Below are positions 1-10,055 of a stretch of DNA of 64,000 nucleotides, in pieces. The DNA lies in the NCBI GenBank assembly GCA_004134995.1, contig REGP01000003.1, forward strand, positions 372,001 through 436,000, read 5' to 3'. Under the pieces are notes generated by a model. It did no database searches and was not told the DNA's origin. It saw nothing but the letters and a program-made list of their open reading frames with translations. Made by a program: the position numbers and the translations under genes. This stretch comes from Oxalobacteraceae bacterium CAVE-383 (GTDB lineage: Bacteria; Pseudomonadota; Gammaproteobacteria; Burkholderiales; Burkholderiaceae_D). How positions within the stretch are numbered: the first letter of the stretch is position 1; each line of letters begins with the position of its first letter.

Positions 1-612
1 ATGCTGGGCGAGGCCGGCCACTATAACGATAACGATACCGGCCTGCATATCTGGCGCATGGCCGCCTATTCCGCCGCGATCGCCGCGGCATGCGGCTGGA
101 ACGCCGAGGCCTGCCATCAGCTGGAACTGGCGGCGCCGATGCACGACACAGGCAAGATCGGCATTCCCGATGCAATCCTGCGCAAGCCGGCCAAATTGGA
201 TGACGAGGAGTGGGTTGTCATGAAAACCCATCCTCGCATCGGATACGAAATTCTTTCGACCAGCACCGCGCCCTTGTTCCAGCTGGCGGCCGAAATCGCG
301 CTGCACCATCACGAACGGTTCGACGGCAGCGGCTATCCGGACGGCCTGATCGGTGAAAAGATTCCCGAATCGGCCCGCATCGTAGCGCTGGCCGACGTAT
401 TCGACGCCCTGTCGATGAAACGGCCCTACAAGGAGGAGTGGCCGCTGGAACGCATCATGACCACCATTCGGGAGAGCACCGGCAGCCATTTCGATCCGCG
501 CATCGTCGAGGCTTTCAACGGGATCCTGCCGCAGATACTGGAAATCAAGAAGGATTGGAACGCACGCGAGGCCGGAAGCGCCGCGGCTGTTGCAAACGAA
601 TCCCAGGCATAA
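1..612 (+). CDS. HD-GYP domain protein, C-terminal part (cut at window start)
   Basis: Likely cyclic-di-GMP phosphodiesterase domain. The visible 203 residues carry the HD pair (HDTGKIGIPD, residues about 48-57) and the HHERFDGSGYPDGL stretch that contains the GYP signature (about 103-116), both of which bind the metal centre in this family. The sequence opens in the middle of the usual first helix (NDTGLHIWRM), so the reading frame almost certainly continues upstream; the ATG at base 1 is probably not the start. HD-GYP proteins usually have an N-terminal receiver or sensor domain, which would lie outside the window. The gene converges on rpoH and shares a terminator hairpin with it. Activity is inferred from the family; the HD and GYP residues are seen directly. 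Confidence 0.9.
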   Translation: MLGEAGHYNDNDTGLHIWRMAAYSAAIAAACGWNAEACHQLELAAPMHDTGKIGIPDAILRKPAKLDDEEWVVMKTHPRIGYEILSTSTAPLFQLAAEIALHHHERFDGSGYPDGLIGEKIPESARIVALADVFDALSMKRPYKEEWPLERIMTTIRESTGSHFDPRIVEAFNGILPQILEIKKDWNAREAGSAAAVANESQA

Positions 613-620
613 GGACAGAA

Positions 621-655
621 AAAAAGCCCTCCCCACGAATGGGGAGGGCTTTTTC
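621..655. terminator. Bidirectional intrinsic terminator between HD-GYP gene and rpoH
   Basis: A perfect stem GCCCTCCCCA / TGGGGAGGGC with a CGAA loop is flanked by A-run and T-run on opposite sides, so it can terminate both the rightward HD-GYP gene and the leftward rpoH. Confidence 0.9.
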
Positions 656-673
656 AGGTGACGCGGCAAGCGG

Positions 674-1570
<897 letters not shown>

Positions 1571-1650
1571 TGAAACTCCTTATTCCAAAAACTGTTGGAT
1601 AGTAAATTGCAAACACATACTGCAAAGACATAGCATTCAAGTCGGGTATT

Positions 1651-1677
1651 TTAGCACTCGTTTATTGTGAGTGCTAA
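1651..1677 (-). promoter_or_regulatory. CIRCE operator (HrcA site) upstream of rpoH
   Basis: Perfect inverted repeat TTAGCACTC - 9 bases - GAGTGCTAA, matching the CIRCE consensus exactly. It lies about 80 bp upstream of the rpoH start, reading leftward. HrcA binds CIRCE to repress chaperone genes; CIRCE upstream of rpoH is known from comparative studies of betaproteobacteria. A TTAGCA/TAAAAT pair with 18-bp spacing overlaps the operator and may be the repressed promoter, which is inference. The remainder of 1571-1844 shows no gene. Confidence 0.9.
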
Positions 1678-1844
1678 TAAGCATATCTGAAGAGCGATAT
1701 AGATGGAGACTATGACTTGCACCGAGGTTTTTAACGTTTTTATTATCAGGCAATTAGAGTTCAACGGTGCGCGAACGGTCGGCCGGAAGGGCAAAAAAGC
1801 TGTAACAGTTCGCTACAGGGAGATTCCCGGATGGCAATTATTTG

Positions 1845-2762
1845 TCAGCCAAGCCGGCTGAGATGCCGCCTGACGGACAGCATTGCCCCCAGCAGGCCCA
1901 GCAGGGCGCTCAGGCCCAGCAGCACGGCGACCATCAGCGGCGGCAACGGCGCCAGCTGGAATTCCGAGCCGTACAGGCGGGCGAATTCGGCTACCGCCTG
2001 GTTCATCGGCTGCAGGCCGATGGCGACGGCGGCCAGCGCCAGCGCGCCCGCGCAGGCGCCCAGCAGCGCGCCGGTGTAATAGAAGGGGCGATGGATAAAG
2101 GCGTCCGTGGCCCCAAGCAGCCGCGAGACCGCGATTTCATCGTATTGCGTCATGACCTGCAGGCGGATGGTATTGAATACCACCGCCACCACCACCACGC
2201 CCAGCGTCGCCGCCAGGAACAGCAGGGCCAGCCGCAGCACGTGCATCAGCGCGGCCAAGCGCTTGACCCAGGCCGAATCGATCTGGACGGTATCGACGCG
2301 CGGCAGGGTTTTCAGCTTTGCCGCGATCCTGTCCACCTGCACGGCATCGATCTGGAAGCCGGTCAGCTTCACCACATAGGCGTCGGGCAGCGGATTGTTT
2401 CCCAGCGTGGCCAGGGCGTCGTTGAGTCCGGTTTTGCTTTTCAGCGCGTCCAGCGCTTTTTCGCGCGGGATGAATTCGATTTTTGCGTCGCTGCCGGCGT
2501 TTTGCAGGTTCTGACGCATGGCCGGCGCAATCGCCAGCGCCTGGTCGCGCGTGGCATTGCCTTGCATGAAAATGCTGATTTCAGGCTGGACCGCCAGTTG
2601 TTCGGTTACCGGCCGCACGTTTTCCAGCAGGGTCATGCCGGCAAACGGCAGCGCCAGCGCGATCGCCACCACCAATACGTTGAGCAGAAAGCTGCCCGGC
2701 GCGCGCCGGAAGTGATTGAAGGCATCGCCGAAGGCGAGCAGGTTATAGCGCAGCCAGCTCAT
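1845..2762 (-). CDS. ftsX: Cell division protein FtsX (ABC transporter-like membrane subunit)
   Basis: Membrane partner of FtsE at the divisome, which couples ATP hydrolysis to activation of peptidoglycan hydrolases. The 305-residue protein has an N-terminal TM segment (FLLNVLVVAIALALPFAGMTL), a periplasmic domain of about 120 residues, then three TM segments in the C-terminal FtsX/MacB-type permease domain (LALLFLAATLGVVVVAVVF; YTGALLGACAGALALAAVAIG; PPLMVAVLLGLSALLGLLG). Its start overlaps the ftsE stop by 4 bp (ATGA), so the two are translationally coupled. Confidence 0.96.
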   Translation of the reverse strand: MSWLRYNLLAFGDAFNHFRRAPGSFLLNVLVVAIALALPFAGMTLLENVRPVTEQLAVQPEISIFMQGNATRDQALAIAPAMRQNLQNAGSDAKIEFIPREKALDALKSKTGLNDALATLGNNPLPDAYVVKLTGFQIDAVQVDRIAAKLKTLPRVDTVQIDSAWVKRLAALMHVLRLALLFLAATLGVVVVAVVFNTIRLQVMTQYDEIAVSRLLGATDAFIHRPFYYTGALLGACAGALALAAVAIGLQPMNQAVAEFARLYGSEFQLAPLPPLMVAVLLGLSALLGLLGAMLSVRRHLSRLG

Positions 2763-3484
2763 GCGGGCTCCTGTTGGCGATCGCCGGCATTGCCGCCGAT
2801 GCCGTTGCCATTGTCGCCGCCATCGCTGCGCCAGCCGTCGACAATTTCGCCGTGGGCCAGATAGATTACCCGCTCGGGGCCGCTCAGGTATTGCTCGTCA
2901 TGGGTCGATATGACGCAGGTGACGCCGACCTGATGGAACGATTTCAGCGCCGCCAGCACCTTGTCGGCATTGTCGCGGTCCAGATTGGCGGTGGGTTCGT
3001 CGGCCAGGATGATTTGGGGCCGGTTGACGATGGCGCGGGCGATGGCGCCGCGCTGCTGTTCGCCGCCGGACAAGGCCTGCGGCAGGGTATTGGCGCTGTC
3101 GAGCAGTCCGACCATGTCCAGCGCGGCGCGGGCGCGTTTGTCGGCGTCGGCGCGCGAGGCGCCGGTCACGATCAGCGGCAAGGCGACGTTGGCCAGCAGG
3201 CTGCGGTCCGGCAGCAACCGTTGCTGTTGCAGGATCAGGCCCAGTTTGCGGCGCAGATACGGCAGGCCGGAGGAAGTCAGCTTGCCGATGTTCTGGCCGT
3301 TGACGGTCAGCACGCCGGCGCTCGGGCGCTCGATCGCCGCCACCATTTTCAGCAGGGTCGATTTGCCGGCGCCGGAAGGCCCGGCCAGGAACACCAGTTC
3401 GCCGCCGTCGATGGTCAGTGTGACGTCGCGCAATGCGGTATTGCCGCGCCCGTATTGCTTGGAGACGTGATCGAAAATGATCAT
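2759..3484 (-). CDS. ftsE: Cell division ATP-binding protein FtsE
   Basis: ABC ATPase that works with FtsX in septal cell-wall remodelling. The 241 residues include Walker A GPSGAGKST (35-43), signature LSGGEQQR (138-145), Walker B ILADEPTANLD (about 159-169) and the H-loop STHD. Length slightly exceeds the usual 220-225 because of a glycine/asparagine-rich C-terminal tail (SDGGDNGNGIGGNAGD). Lies 15 bp downstream of ftsY and overlaps ftsX. Confidence 0.97.
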   Translation of the reverse strand: MIIFDHVSKQYGRGNTALRDVTLTIDGGELVFLAGPSGAGKSTLLKMVAAIERPSAGVLTVNGQNIGKLTSSGLPYLRRKLGLILQQQRLLPDRSLLANVALPLIVTGASRADADKRARAALDMVGLLDSANTLPQALSGGEQQRGAIARAIVNRPQIILADEPTANLDRDNADKVLAALKSFHQVGVTCVISTHDEQYLSGPERVIYLAHGEIVDGWRSDGGDNGNGIGGNAGDRQQEPA

Positions 3485-3499
3485 GCGCGCTTTCCCCTG

Positions 3500-4615
3500 T
3501 CAGCCCAGCAATGCATCGACGAATTCGACTGCGTCGAACGCCTGCAGGTCTTCGATCTGTTCGCCGACGCCGATGAAATACAGCGGCACCGGCCGCGTCT
3601 TGGCGATCGCGGCCAGCACGCCGCCCTTGGCGGTGCCGTCCAGCTTGGTCACGACCAGGCCGGTCAGCCCGAGCGCATCGTCGAAAGCCTTGACCTGCGC
3701 CAGCGCATTCTGGCCGGTATTGCCGTCGATCACCAGCAGGATTTCGTGCGGCGCTGCGGCCAGTCCCTTGCCGATGACGCGCTTGATTTTTTTCAGCTCG
3801 TCCATCAGGTGCAATTGCGTCGGCAGCCGACCCGCGGTGTCGATCATGACGACATTGGTGCCGCGCGCCTGCGCCGAGTGCACCGCGTCGAAGGCCACCG
3901 CGGCCGGATCGCCGGATTCCTGGGCGATCACGGCCACATTATTGCGTTCGCCCCAGATCGCCAATTGTTCGCGCGCGGCGGCGCGGAAAGTGTCGCCCGC
4001 CGCCAGCAGCACCGACTGGCCGTGCGCCTGCAAATGCTTGGCCAGCTTGCCGATGGTGGTGGTCTTGCCGGCCCCGTTGACCCCGGCGATCATCATGACC
4101 AGCGGCTGATGCCGGCCCAGCACCAGCGGCTTCTGCAGCGGTTTCAGCAGATCCACCAGCAGGTCGCGCAGCGCGTCCTTGACTTGCGCGGCGTCCAGCA
4201 GCTTGTCGGCCTTGACCTTCTTTTTCAGGGCGTCCAGCAGAAATTCGGTGGCTTCGACGCCGGCGTCGGCGCTCAGCAGGGCCGATTCGAGTTCTTCATA
4301 CAGATCGTCATCTATTTTCGCGCCGACGAATAAAACCGTCAGATTGGACGAGGTCTTGGACAAGCCGCTCTTCAGACGGCTCAGCCAGCCCTGCCGGGCG
4401 GGGGCGTCGATGGCGGCCGGCACGATGCTGCTTATGCCACTTGCGCCACCTGTGCCACTTGTGCCGCTAGTGCTCTTCGTGCTGTCTGCTGCGGGAGATT
4501 CGGGGAGCGCCGGGAAAATTTCGCTTGCCGCATCCGGCGCCGGCTGCTGCGCCGGCTGCTGCGCCGGCTCCTGGGCTGTTTCCGGCTGGGGTTTTTTCTT
4601 GAAGAAACTAAACAT
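3500..4615 (-). CDS. ftsY: Signal recognition particle receptor FtsY
   Basis: GTPase that docks the SRP-ribosome complex at the inner membrane. Start chosen at the ATG giving MFSFFKKKPQ, the typical short amphipathic start; the longer frame back to 4657 would need a TTG. The N-terminal region is low-complexity (AEPAQQPAQQPAP, STSGTSGTGGASG), produced by short tandem repeats in the DNA, as is usual for the poorly conserved A domain. The NG domain follows with GVNGAGKTTT (G1), DTAGRLPTQ (G3) and TKLDGTAKGG (G4). First gene of the ftsY-ftsE-ftsX run and divergent from an M16 peptidase gene. Confidence 0.96.
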   Translation of the reverse strand: MFSFFKKKPQPETAQEPAQQPAQQPAPDAASEIFPALPESPAADSTKSTSGTSGTGGASGISSIVPAAIDAPARQGWLSRLKSGLSKTSSNLTVLFVGAKIDDDLYEELESALLSADAGVEATEFLLDALKKKVKADKLLDAAQVKDALRDLLVDLLKPLQKPLVLGRHQPLVMMIAGVNGAGKTTTIGKLAKHLQAHGQSVLLAAGDTFRAAAREQLAIWGERNNVAVIAQESGDPAAVAFDAVHSAQARGTNVVMIDTAGRLPTQLHLMDELKKIKRVIGKGLAAAPHEILLVIDGNTGQNALAQVKAFDDALGLTGLVVTKLDGTAKGGVLAAIAKTRPVPLYFIGVGEQIEDLQAFDAVEFVDALLG

Positions 4616-4725
4616 CGGCGCTATGTCGTTGGAGGGAGGCGTTGCAAAAAACGGCAAACCGGCAAAAGCGTCTGGCGCGGCGAACGCGGTACAATCGCTG
4701 CTCGCATTCTATCAGAGCAGGGCTT

Positions 4726-6159
4726 ATGAAATTGAAGATCCGGCCTATTGTCGCGGTATTGCCTGTTTTGTTCGGCGCTTTGTCCGCCGGCGCCCCCGCG
4801 CAGTCATACGGGCAGACGCCCGCGGCGCAGGTCCAGACCCGGGATCGGACCGGGGCGCAGACACAGGAATTCGTGCTGGAAAACGGCATGAAAGTCATCG
4901 TCAAGGAAGACCACCGCGCGCCGACCGTGGCCCAGATGGTCTGGTACAAGGTCGGCTCGGTCGACGAAGTCAACGGCACGACCGGCGTCGCCCACGCGCT
5001 CGAACACATGATGTTCAAGGGCACCGAACATCTGAAGGCGGGTGAATTCAGCAGCCGGGTGGCGGCGCTGGGCGGCCGCGAAAACGCCTTCACCAGCCGC
5101 GATTACACCGCATATTTCCAGCAGATCGAAAAGAACCGCCTGCCCGCCGTCATGGCGCTGGAAGCCGAACGCATGGCCAATTTGCGCTTCGATCCCGAGC
5201 AGTTCGCCAAGGAAATCAAGGTCGTGATGGAAGAGCGCCGCTGGCGCACCGACGACCAGCCCGCCGGCTTGTTGAACGAGGCCCAGAACGCCGCCGCCTT
5301 TGTCGCGCATCCCTATCATCATCCGATCGTCGGCTGGATGGACGATCTGGAGCACATGACCGTGGCCGACGTCAAAGCCTGGTATGAGCGCTGGTATGCG
5401 CCGAACAACGCAACGCTGGTGGTCGCCGGGGACGTCGACGCAAGGCAGGTGCTGCAGCAGGCGGAAAAGTATTTCGGTCCGATCAAGGCCAGGAAACTGC
5501 CGGCGGTCAAGCCGCAGAACGAGCCGGAGCAGCGCGGCATCCGGCGCGTCACGGTCAAGGCGCCTGCGGAAAATGCGTACGTTTCGCTGGCGTTCAAGGC
5601 GCCTGCCTTGCGCGATGTCGAAAAAGACGACGATTCCTATGCGCTCGATGTGCTGGCCGCGGTGCTGGACGGCTACGACAATGCCCGCCTCGACGCGCAA
5701 CTGGTGCGCACCGACCGCGTCGCCAACAGCGTCGGCGCCGGCTACGACAATATCAATCGCGGCCCCGGCATTTTCACCCTGGAAGGCACACCCGCCGCCG
5801 GCGTCAGCACCGGACAGCTGGAAGCCGCGCTGCGCGCCGAGGTCGCCAAAATCGCCGAGCACGGCGTCTCCGATGCGGAATTGCAGCGCGTCAAGACGCA
5901 ATTGATCGCTTCGCAGATTTACAAGCGCGATTCCGTTTTCGGCCAGGCCATGGAAATCGGCATGCTGGAAATGACCGGCATTTCGTACAAGAATATCGAC
6001 CGCATGCTGGAACGGTTGAAGGCAGTCACGCCGGCGCAGGTGCAGGCGGTGGCGCGAACCTATTTCGGCGACGATCAGCTCACCGTCGCCACGCTGGTGC
6101 CGCTGCCCTTGTCCGGCAAAGCGCCGGCGGGCCCCCCGCCGGGCGGCATGCTGCGCTGA
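4726..6159 (+). CDS. M16 family zinc metallopeptidase (catalytic), exported
   Basis: Pitrilysin-family (M16B) peptidase, likely periplasmic. Start placed at ATG 4726, which opens a signal peptide (MKLKIRP then a hydrophobic core, cleavage probably after APA); the frame extends upstream only with non-ATG starts. The inverted zinc motif HxxEH is present as HALEH (residues 90-94), so this copy should be the catalytic subunit. M16 proteins of this type usually pair with an inactive partner encoded next door; that partner is at 6942, but a ParA-like gene separates them. A TACAAT -10-like box sits at 4690 with no convincing -35. The substrate is unknown. Confidence 0.93.
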   Translation: MKLKIRPIVAVLPVLFGALSAGAPAQSYGQTPAAQVQTRDRTGAQTQEFVLENGMKVIVKEDHRAPTVAQMVWYKVGSVDEVNGTTGVAHALEHMMFKGTEHLKAGEFSSRVAALGGRENAFTSRDYTAYFQQIEKNRLPAVMALEAERMANLRFDPEQFAKEIKVVMEERRWRTDDQPAGLLNEAQNAAAFVAHPYHHPIVGWMDDLEHMTVADVKAWYERWYAPNNATLVVAGDVDARQVLQQAEKYFGPIKARKLPAVKPQNEPEQRGIRRVTVKAPAENAYVSLAFKAPALRDVEKDDDSYALDVLAAVLDGYDNARLDAQLVRTDRVANSVGAGYDNINRGPGIFTLEGTPAAGVSTGQLEAALRAEVAKIAEHGVSDAELQRVKTQLIASQIYKRDSVFGQAMEIGMLEMTGISYKNIDRMLERLKAVTPAQVQAVARTYFGDDQLTVATLVPLPLSGKAPAGPPPGGMLR

Positions 6160-6243
6160 TGCGTAAAGATGTCAATGCGTGAATGCGTTAATTAAGGATG
6201 TAGGGATGCACCTTATTTCACTTTTATCTTGCCGGAGAAGCTC

Positions 6244-6945
6244 ATGCCTGTAATCGTTATTGCCAATCCCAAGGGCGGCGTCGGGAAAAGTACGCTCTCG
6301 ACCAATCTGGCCGGCTATTTCGCGGCGCAGGGGCAGCAGGTGCTGCTCGGCGATACCGACCGCCAGCAGTCGGCGCGCGGCTGGCTCGGCATCCGTCCGC
6401 CTGCCGCGCGGCCGATCTCGACCTGGGAAATCGACGAAGACAATATCGCCAGGCCGCCGAAGGGCGTCAGCCATGTCGTGCTGGATACGCCGGCGGGTTT
6501 GCACGGTCGGCGCCTGAACGACATATTGAAACTGGCCGACAAGGTCATTGTCCCCTTGCAGCCGTCGATGTTCGATATCCTGGCGACCCGCGAATTCATG
6601 CTGCGGCTGGCCGACGAAAAGGCGGTGCGCAAGGGCGACATCGAAGTCGGCGTTGTCGGCATGCGTGTGGACAGCCGCACCCGCTCGGCCGAACAATTGC
6701 ATCGCTTTGTCGAAAGCCTGCACTTGCCGATGCTGGGCTATCTGCGCGATACGCAGAATTACGTGCAACTGGCGGCGCACGGCCTGACACTGTGGGATAT
6801 CGCGCCATCGCGCGTGCAGCGCGACGTGGAGCAATGGCAGCCTATTCTCAACTGGCTCGCCGGCATTGCGCCCGCTGCCGCTCCCTCTTCCCCTTCTGCC
6901 GCCGCGCCTGAGGCAACCTCCAAACCAATCGAAACGGCGGCATGA
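6244..6945 (+). CDS. ParA/MinD-family ATPase
   Basis: Deviant Walker A ATPase: KGGVGKST at residues 10-17, with the early lysine typical of ParA/MinD/Soj, followed by a probable Walker B (VVLDTPAG). Start at ATG 6244 preceded by GGAGAAG; 233 residues. No ParB, MinE or centromere-like repeats are seen nearby, so it is not an obvious plasmid or chromosome partition pair. It overlaps the next M16 gene by 4 bp (ATGA), so it is co-translated with the inactive M16 partner, an odd position between two peptidase genes. Orphan ParA proteins can position protein complexes; the cargo here is unknown. Confidence 0.9.
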   Translation: MPVIVIANPKGGVGKSTLSTNLAGYFAAQGQQVLLGDTDRQQSARGWLGIRPPAARPISTWEIDEDNIARPPKGVSHVVLDTPAGLHGRRLNDILKLADKVIVPLQPSMFDILATREFMLRLADEKAVRKGDIEVGVVGMRVDSRTRSAEQLHRFVESLHLPMLGYLRDTQNYVQLAAHGLTLWDIAPSRVQRDVEQWQPILNWLAGIAPAAAPSSPSAAAPEATSKPIETAA

Positions 6946-8294
6946 AAAAAAGCATCGTTATTTTGGCCGCTTTCTGCGCGGCCGCACTCGGCGCGGCCAG
7001 CGGCAATGCGCTGGCCGCGCTGAAAATCCAGTCATGGACACTGGATAACGGCGCCCGGGTGGCGTTTGTCGAAAACCACTCGATTCCCATCCTCGACGTC
7101 AGCGTCGACTTCGATGCCGGCGCCCGCCGCGACCCGGCCGGCAAGGCCGGACTGGCCGGCATGACCAACGCGATGCTGGCCCGGGGCATAGTTGCAGGCG
7201 GCGCCGACAGCGATTCTGCGGCGGAGCCGGCGCTGAGCGAAGCGCAAATCCTGGACGGTTTCGCCGATATCGCGGCGCAGCGCGGCGGCGGCGCCGAGAT
7301 GGATCGCGCCGGGGTGACCGTGCGCACATTATCCAGCGCGGCCGAGCGCGATCGCGCCGTCGAGCTGACCGCGCGCCTGCTGGCGCAGCCGAGCTTCCCG
7401 GAAGATTTTTTGCAGCGCGACAAGGCGCGCATGATCGCCGGCATCCGCGAGGCCGACACCAAGCCCGAAGCCATCGCCGAGAAAGCCTTCCTTGCCGCGC
7501 TGTACGGCAGCCATCCCTATGCGCAGCGCGCTACGGAAGCCAGCATCGGGGCCATCGGCCGCGACGATCTGCTGGCGTTTCATCGCGCGCACTACGCCGC
7601 GAACGGGGCCGTCATTGCGATGATCGGCGACGTCACGCGGGCCCAAGCCGAGCAGATCGCGCGCCGGCTGACGGCGCGGCTGCCGCAAGGCGCGCCGCTG
7701 CCGGCCATGCCTGAAGTGCTTATCGCGCCGGGGAGCGAGCAGCGCATCGCGCATCCGGCGTCCCAATCGCACATCCTGATCGGCATGCCGGCGCTGGAGC
7801 GCGGCGATGCCGATTTCTTTGCGCTGACGGTGGGCAATTACATCCTGGGCGGCGGCGGCTTCGATTCGCGGCTGACCAGGGAGGTGCGCGAAAAACGCGG
7901 ACTGACCTATAGCGTCTATAGCGGTTTCAATCCGATGGCGCAAAAAGGCCCGTTCCAGATCGGCCTGCAGACCAAGCGCGAGCAAACCGCGCAGGCCCTG
8001 CAGGTGGTGCGCGATACGCTGGCGGCTTTCCTGCGCGACGGCCCGACGCCGGCTGAACTGAAAGCCGCCAAGGACAATCTGGTCGGCGGCTTTTCGCTGC
8101 GCATCGACAGCAACCGCAAGATACTGGCCAATCTCGCCCTCATCGCGTATTACGGATTGCCGGCGGATTACCTGGATACGTGGACGCGCAACATCGGGCA
8201 GGTGAGCATCGCCGATATTCGCGCGGCTTTCCGGCGCAAGATCGCGCAGGCGCAATTGCATACCGTGATTGTGGGCGATGCCGATGGCCGGTAA
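6942..8294 (+). CDS. M16 family peptidase-like protein, non-catalytic partner, exported
   Basis: 450-residue protein with a clear signal peptide (MKKSIVILAAFCAAALGAASGNALA). The fold is M16B (TLDNGARVAFVENHSIPILDVSVDFDAGAR; EVREKRGLTYSVYSGF in the second half), but where the family has HxxEH it reads AGMTNAML, so zinc ligands are missing. By analogy with paired M16 proteins it would form a heterodimer with the 4726 product and supply the conserved R/Y substrate-binding part (REKRGLTYSVY). Overlaps the ParA-like gene upstream and rsmD downstream. Confidence 0.92.
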   Translation: MKKSIVILAAFCAAALGAASGNALAALKIQSWTLDNGARVAFVENHSIPILDVSVDFDAGARRDPAGKAGLAGMTNAMLARGIVAGGADSDSAAEPALSEAQILDGFADIAAQRGGGAEMDRAGVTVRTLSSAAERDRAVELTARLLAQPSFPEDFLQRDKARMIAGIREADTKPEAIAEKAFLAALYGSHPYAQRATEASIGAIGRDDLLAFHRAHYAANGAVIAMIGDVTRAQAEQIARRLTARLPQGAPLPAMPEVLIAPGSEQRIAHPASQSHILIGMPALERGDADFFALTVGNYILGGGGFDSRLTREVREKRGLTYSVYSGFNPMAQKGPFQIGLQTKREQTAQALQVVRDTLAAFLRDGPTPAELKAAKDNLVGGFSLRIDSNRKILANLALIAYYGLPADYLDTWTRNIGQVSIADIRAAFRRKIAQAQLHTVIVGDADGR

Positions 8295-8937
8295 TAACAA
8301 GCAGAAGCAGCAGAAACAGCAGAAGCCCGCCAAGGTTCCGCAGCACGCGATCCGGCCGCCGCTGGCGCATCAGGTCCGCATCATCGGCGGACAATGGAAG
8401 CGCACGCCGCTGCCGGTGCCGGTAGCCGAAGGCTTGCGGCCCACGCCGGACCGGGTGCGGGAAACCGTTTTCAATTGGCTGGGCCATCTCCTGGACGGAA
8501 ATTGGGCGCAATTGCGCTGCCTGGACCTGTTCGCCGGCACCGGCGCGCTCGGTTTCGAGGCGGCCAGCCGCGGCGCCGCGCAGGTATTGATGGTGGAATG
8601 CCACACGCCGGCCGCGCGCCAGTTGGAAGCCACTAAAGCCAGGCTGCGCGCCGAACAGGTGCAGATTTTGCGGGCCGACGCGCTGGGCGCCGCCGAAAAG
8701 CTGGCGTTGGGCGCCAACCGTTTCGACCTGGTTTTCCTCGATCCGCCGTATCATCAGAACTGGCTGCAAAAAGTGCTCCCGGCCTGCGTACGCCTGACAG
8801 CGCCCGGCGGGCTGCTTTACCTGGAGGCCGAACAGGCGCTGGAAGCCGAGGCGCTGCCGGAGTGGCTGGCCGGCTGGCGCCTGTTGCGAGCCGATCATGC
8901 CGGCAGCGTGTTTTATCATCTGCTGCAGAAGCAGTAG
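8284..8937 (+). CDS. rsmD: 16S rRNA (guanine966-N2)-methyltransferase RsmD
   Basis: Methylates G966 of 16S rRNA using SAM. Motif I LDLFAGTGALGFEAASRGA and the catalytic DPPY motif (VFLDPPYH) are present, plus the family GLRPTPDRVRETVFNWL block. Start set at ATG 8284 (MAGNNKQ), overlapping the M16 gene by 11 bp; ATG 8278 is an equally placed alternative. N-terminus is a lysine/glutamine-rich tail typical of RNA-binding extensions. Confidence 0.95.
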   Translation: MAGNNKQKQQKQQKPAKVPQHAIRPPLAHQVRIIGGQWKRTPLPVPVAEGLRPTPDRVRETVFNWLGHLLDGNWAQLRCLDLFAGTGALGFEAASRGAAQVLMVECHTPAARQLEATKARLRAEQVQILRADALGAAEKLALGANRFDLVFLDPPYHQNWLQKVLPACVRLTAPGGLLYLEAEQALEAEALPEWLAGWRLLRADHAGSVFYHLLQKQ

Positions 8938-9011
8938 CGCACCGCGCCCAGATTACTTATTGGAAATGCAATAAAAGCGTGTTCCGAATTCAGGCATAAT
9001 GCGCGTTCTAA

Positions 9012-9515
<504 letters not shown>

Positions 9516-9519
9516 TTTT

Positions 9520-9783
9520 ATGGCTTTGTTGATTACCGACGACTGCATCAATTGCGATGTATGCGAACCGGAATGTCCGAATGGCGCCATTTACATGGGG
9601 CCGCAAATCTACGAGATCGACCCGCACAAATGCACCGAATGCGTGGGGCATTTCAACGAGCCGCAATGCCAGCAGGTTTGTCCGGTGGCCTGTATCCCGC
9701 TGAATCCGGCCTGGGTGGAAACGCCTGAGCAATTGCAGGCCAAATACGAAAAACTGCAGGCCGAGCTCAAAAATCCGCTTTGA
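9520..9783 (+). CDS. YfhL-type 2[4Fe-4S] ferredoxin
   Basis: Small iron-sulfur electron carrier. First cluster ligands C9, C12, C15, C19-P; second set C38, C41, then an eight-residue insertion before C50 and C54-P, with C58 following, the pattern of YfhL/alvin-type ferredoxins rather than classic clostridial ones. A helical C-terminal extension (TPEQLQAKYEKLQAEL) is also typical. Transcribed directly behind coaD. Confidence 0.95.
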   Translation: MALLITDDCINCDVCEPECPNGAIYMGPQIYEIDPHKCTECVGHFNEPQCQQVCPVACIPLNPAWVETPEQLQAKYEKLQAELKNPL

Positions 9784-9960
9784 CCACTTGTTGGAGATAA
9801 AATACGCGGCTGTCCGCCCGCCGGTCTCGGCCGGGCAGGACGAGCGGAGCGCAAATGCGTTTGCGAGAGGGCTTGAAGCAGGTAATTTTGCCCATAGATT
9901 GTCGAATGTTGCTGTGAAGCACAATTCTGATGCTGCGTGAGGAAGAGCCTCGGTATAGCC

Positions 9961-9987
9961 CTTGAAATAGTAGGGAATACCCTCACT
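9961..9987 (+). promoter_or_regulatory. Sigma-32-type promoter upstream of grpE
   Basis: CTTGAAA at 9961-9967, 12-bp spacer, then CCCTCACT at 9980-9987, close to the sigma-32 consensus CTTGAAA / CCCCATNT. Located 69 bp before the grpE ATG. The rest of the 272-bp gap 9784-10055 holds no gene; a small perfect hairpin CGCAAA-TGCG-TTTGCG is at 9850-9865. No hrcA gene or CIRCE lies here. Confidence 0.7.
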
Positions 9988-10055
9988 TAGCATGGGCTAT
10001 TGCGCGGCTTGTCGCGCAGATTACTGAATATGCACGGATAGTTAGGGGATTTTGA

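Noticed and set aside
9784-10055. Possible small RNA or hrcA remnant between ferredoxin gene and grpE
   Set aside because: No protein similarity could be seen and the small hairpin at 9850 has no T-run or clear promoter; only the sigma-32 promoter is supported.
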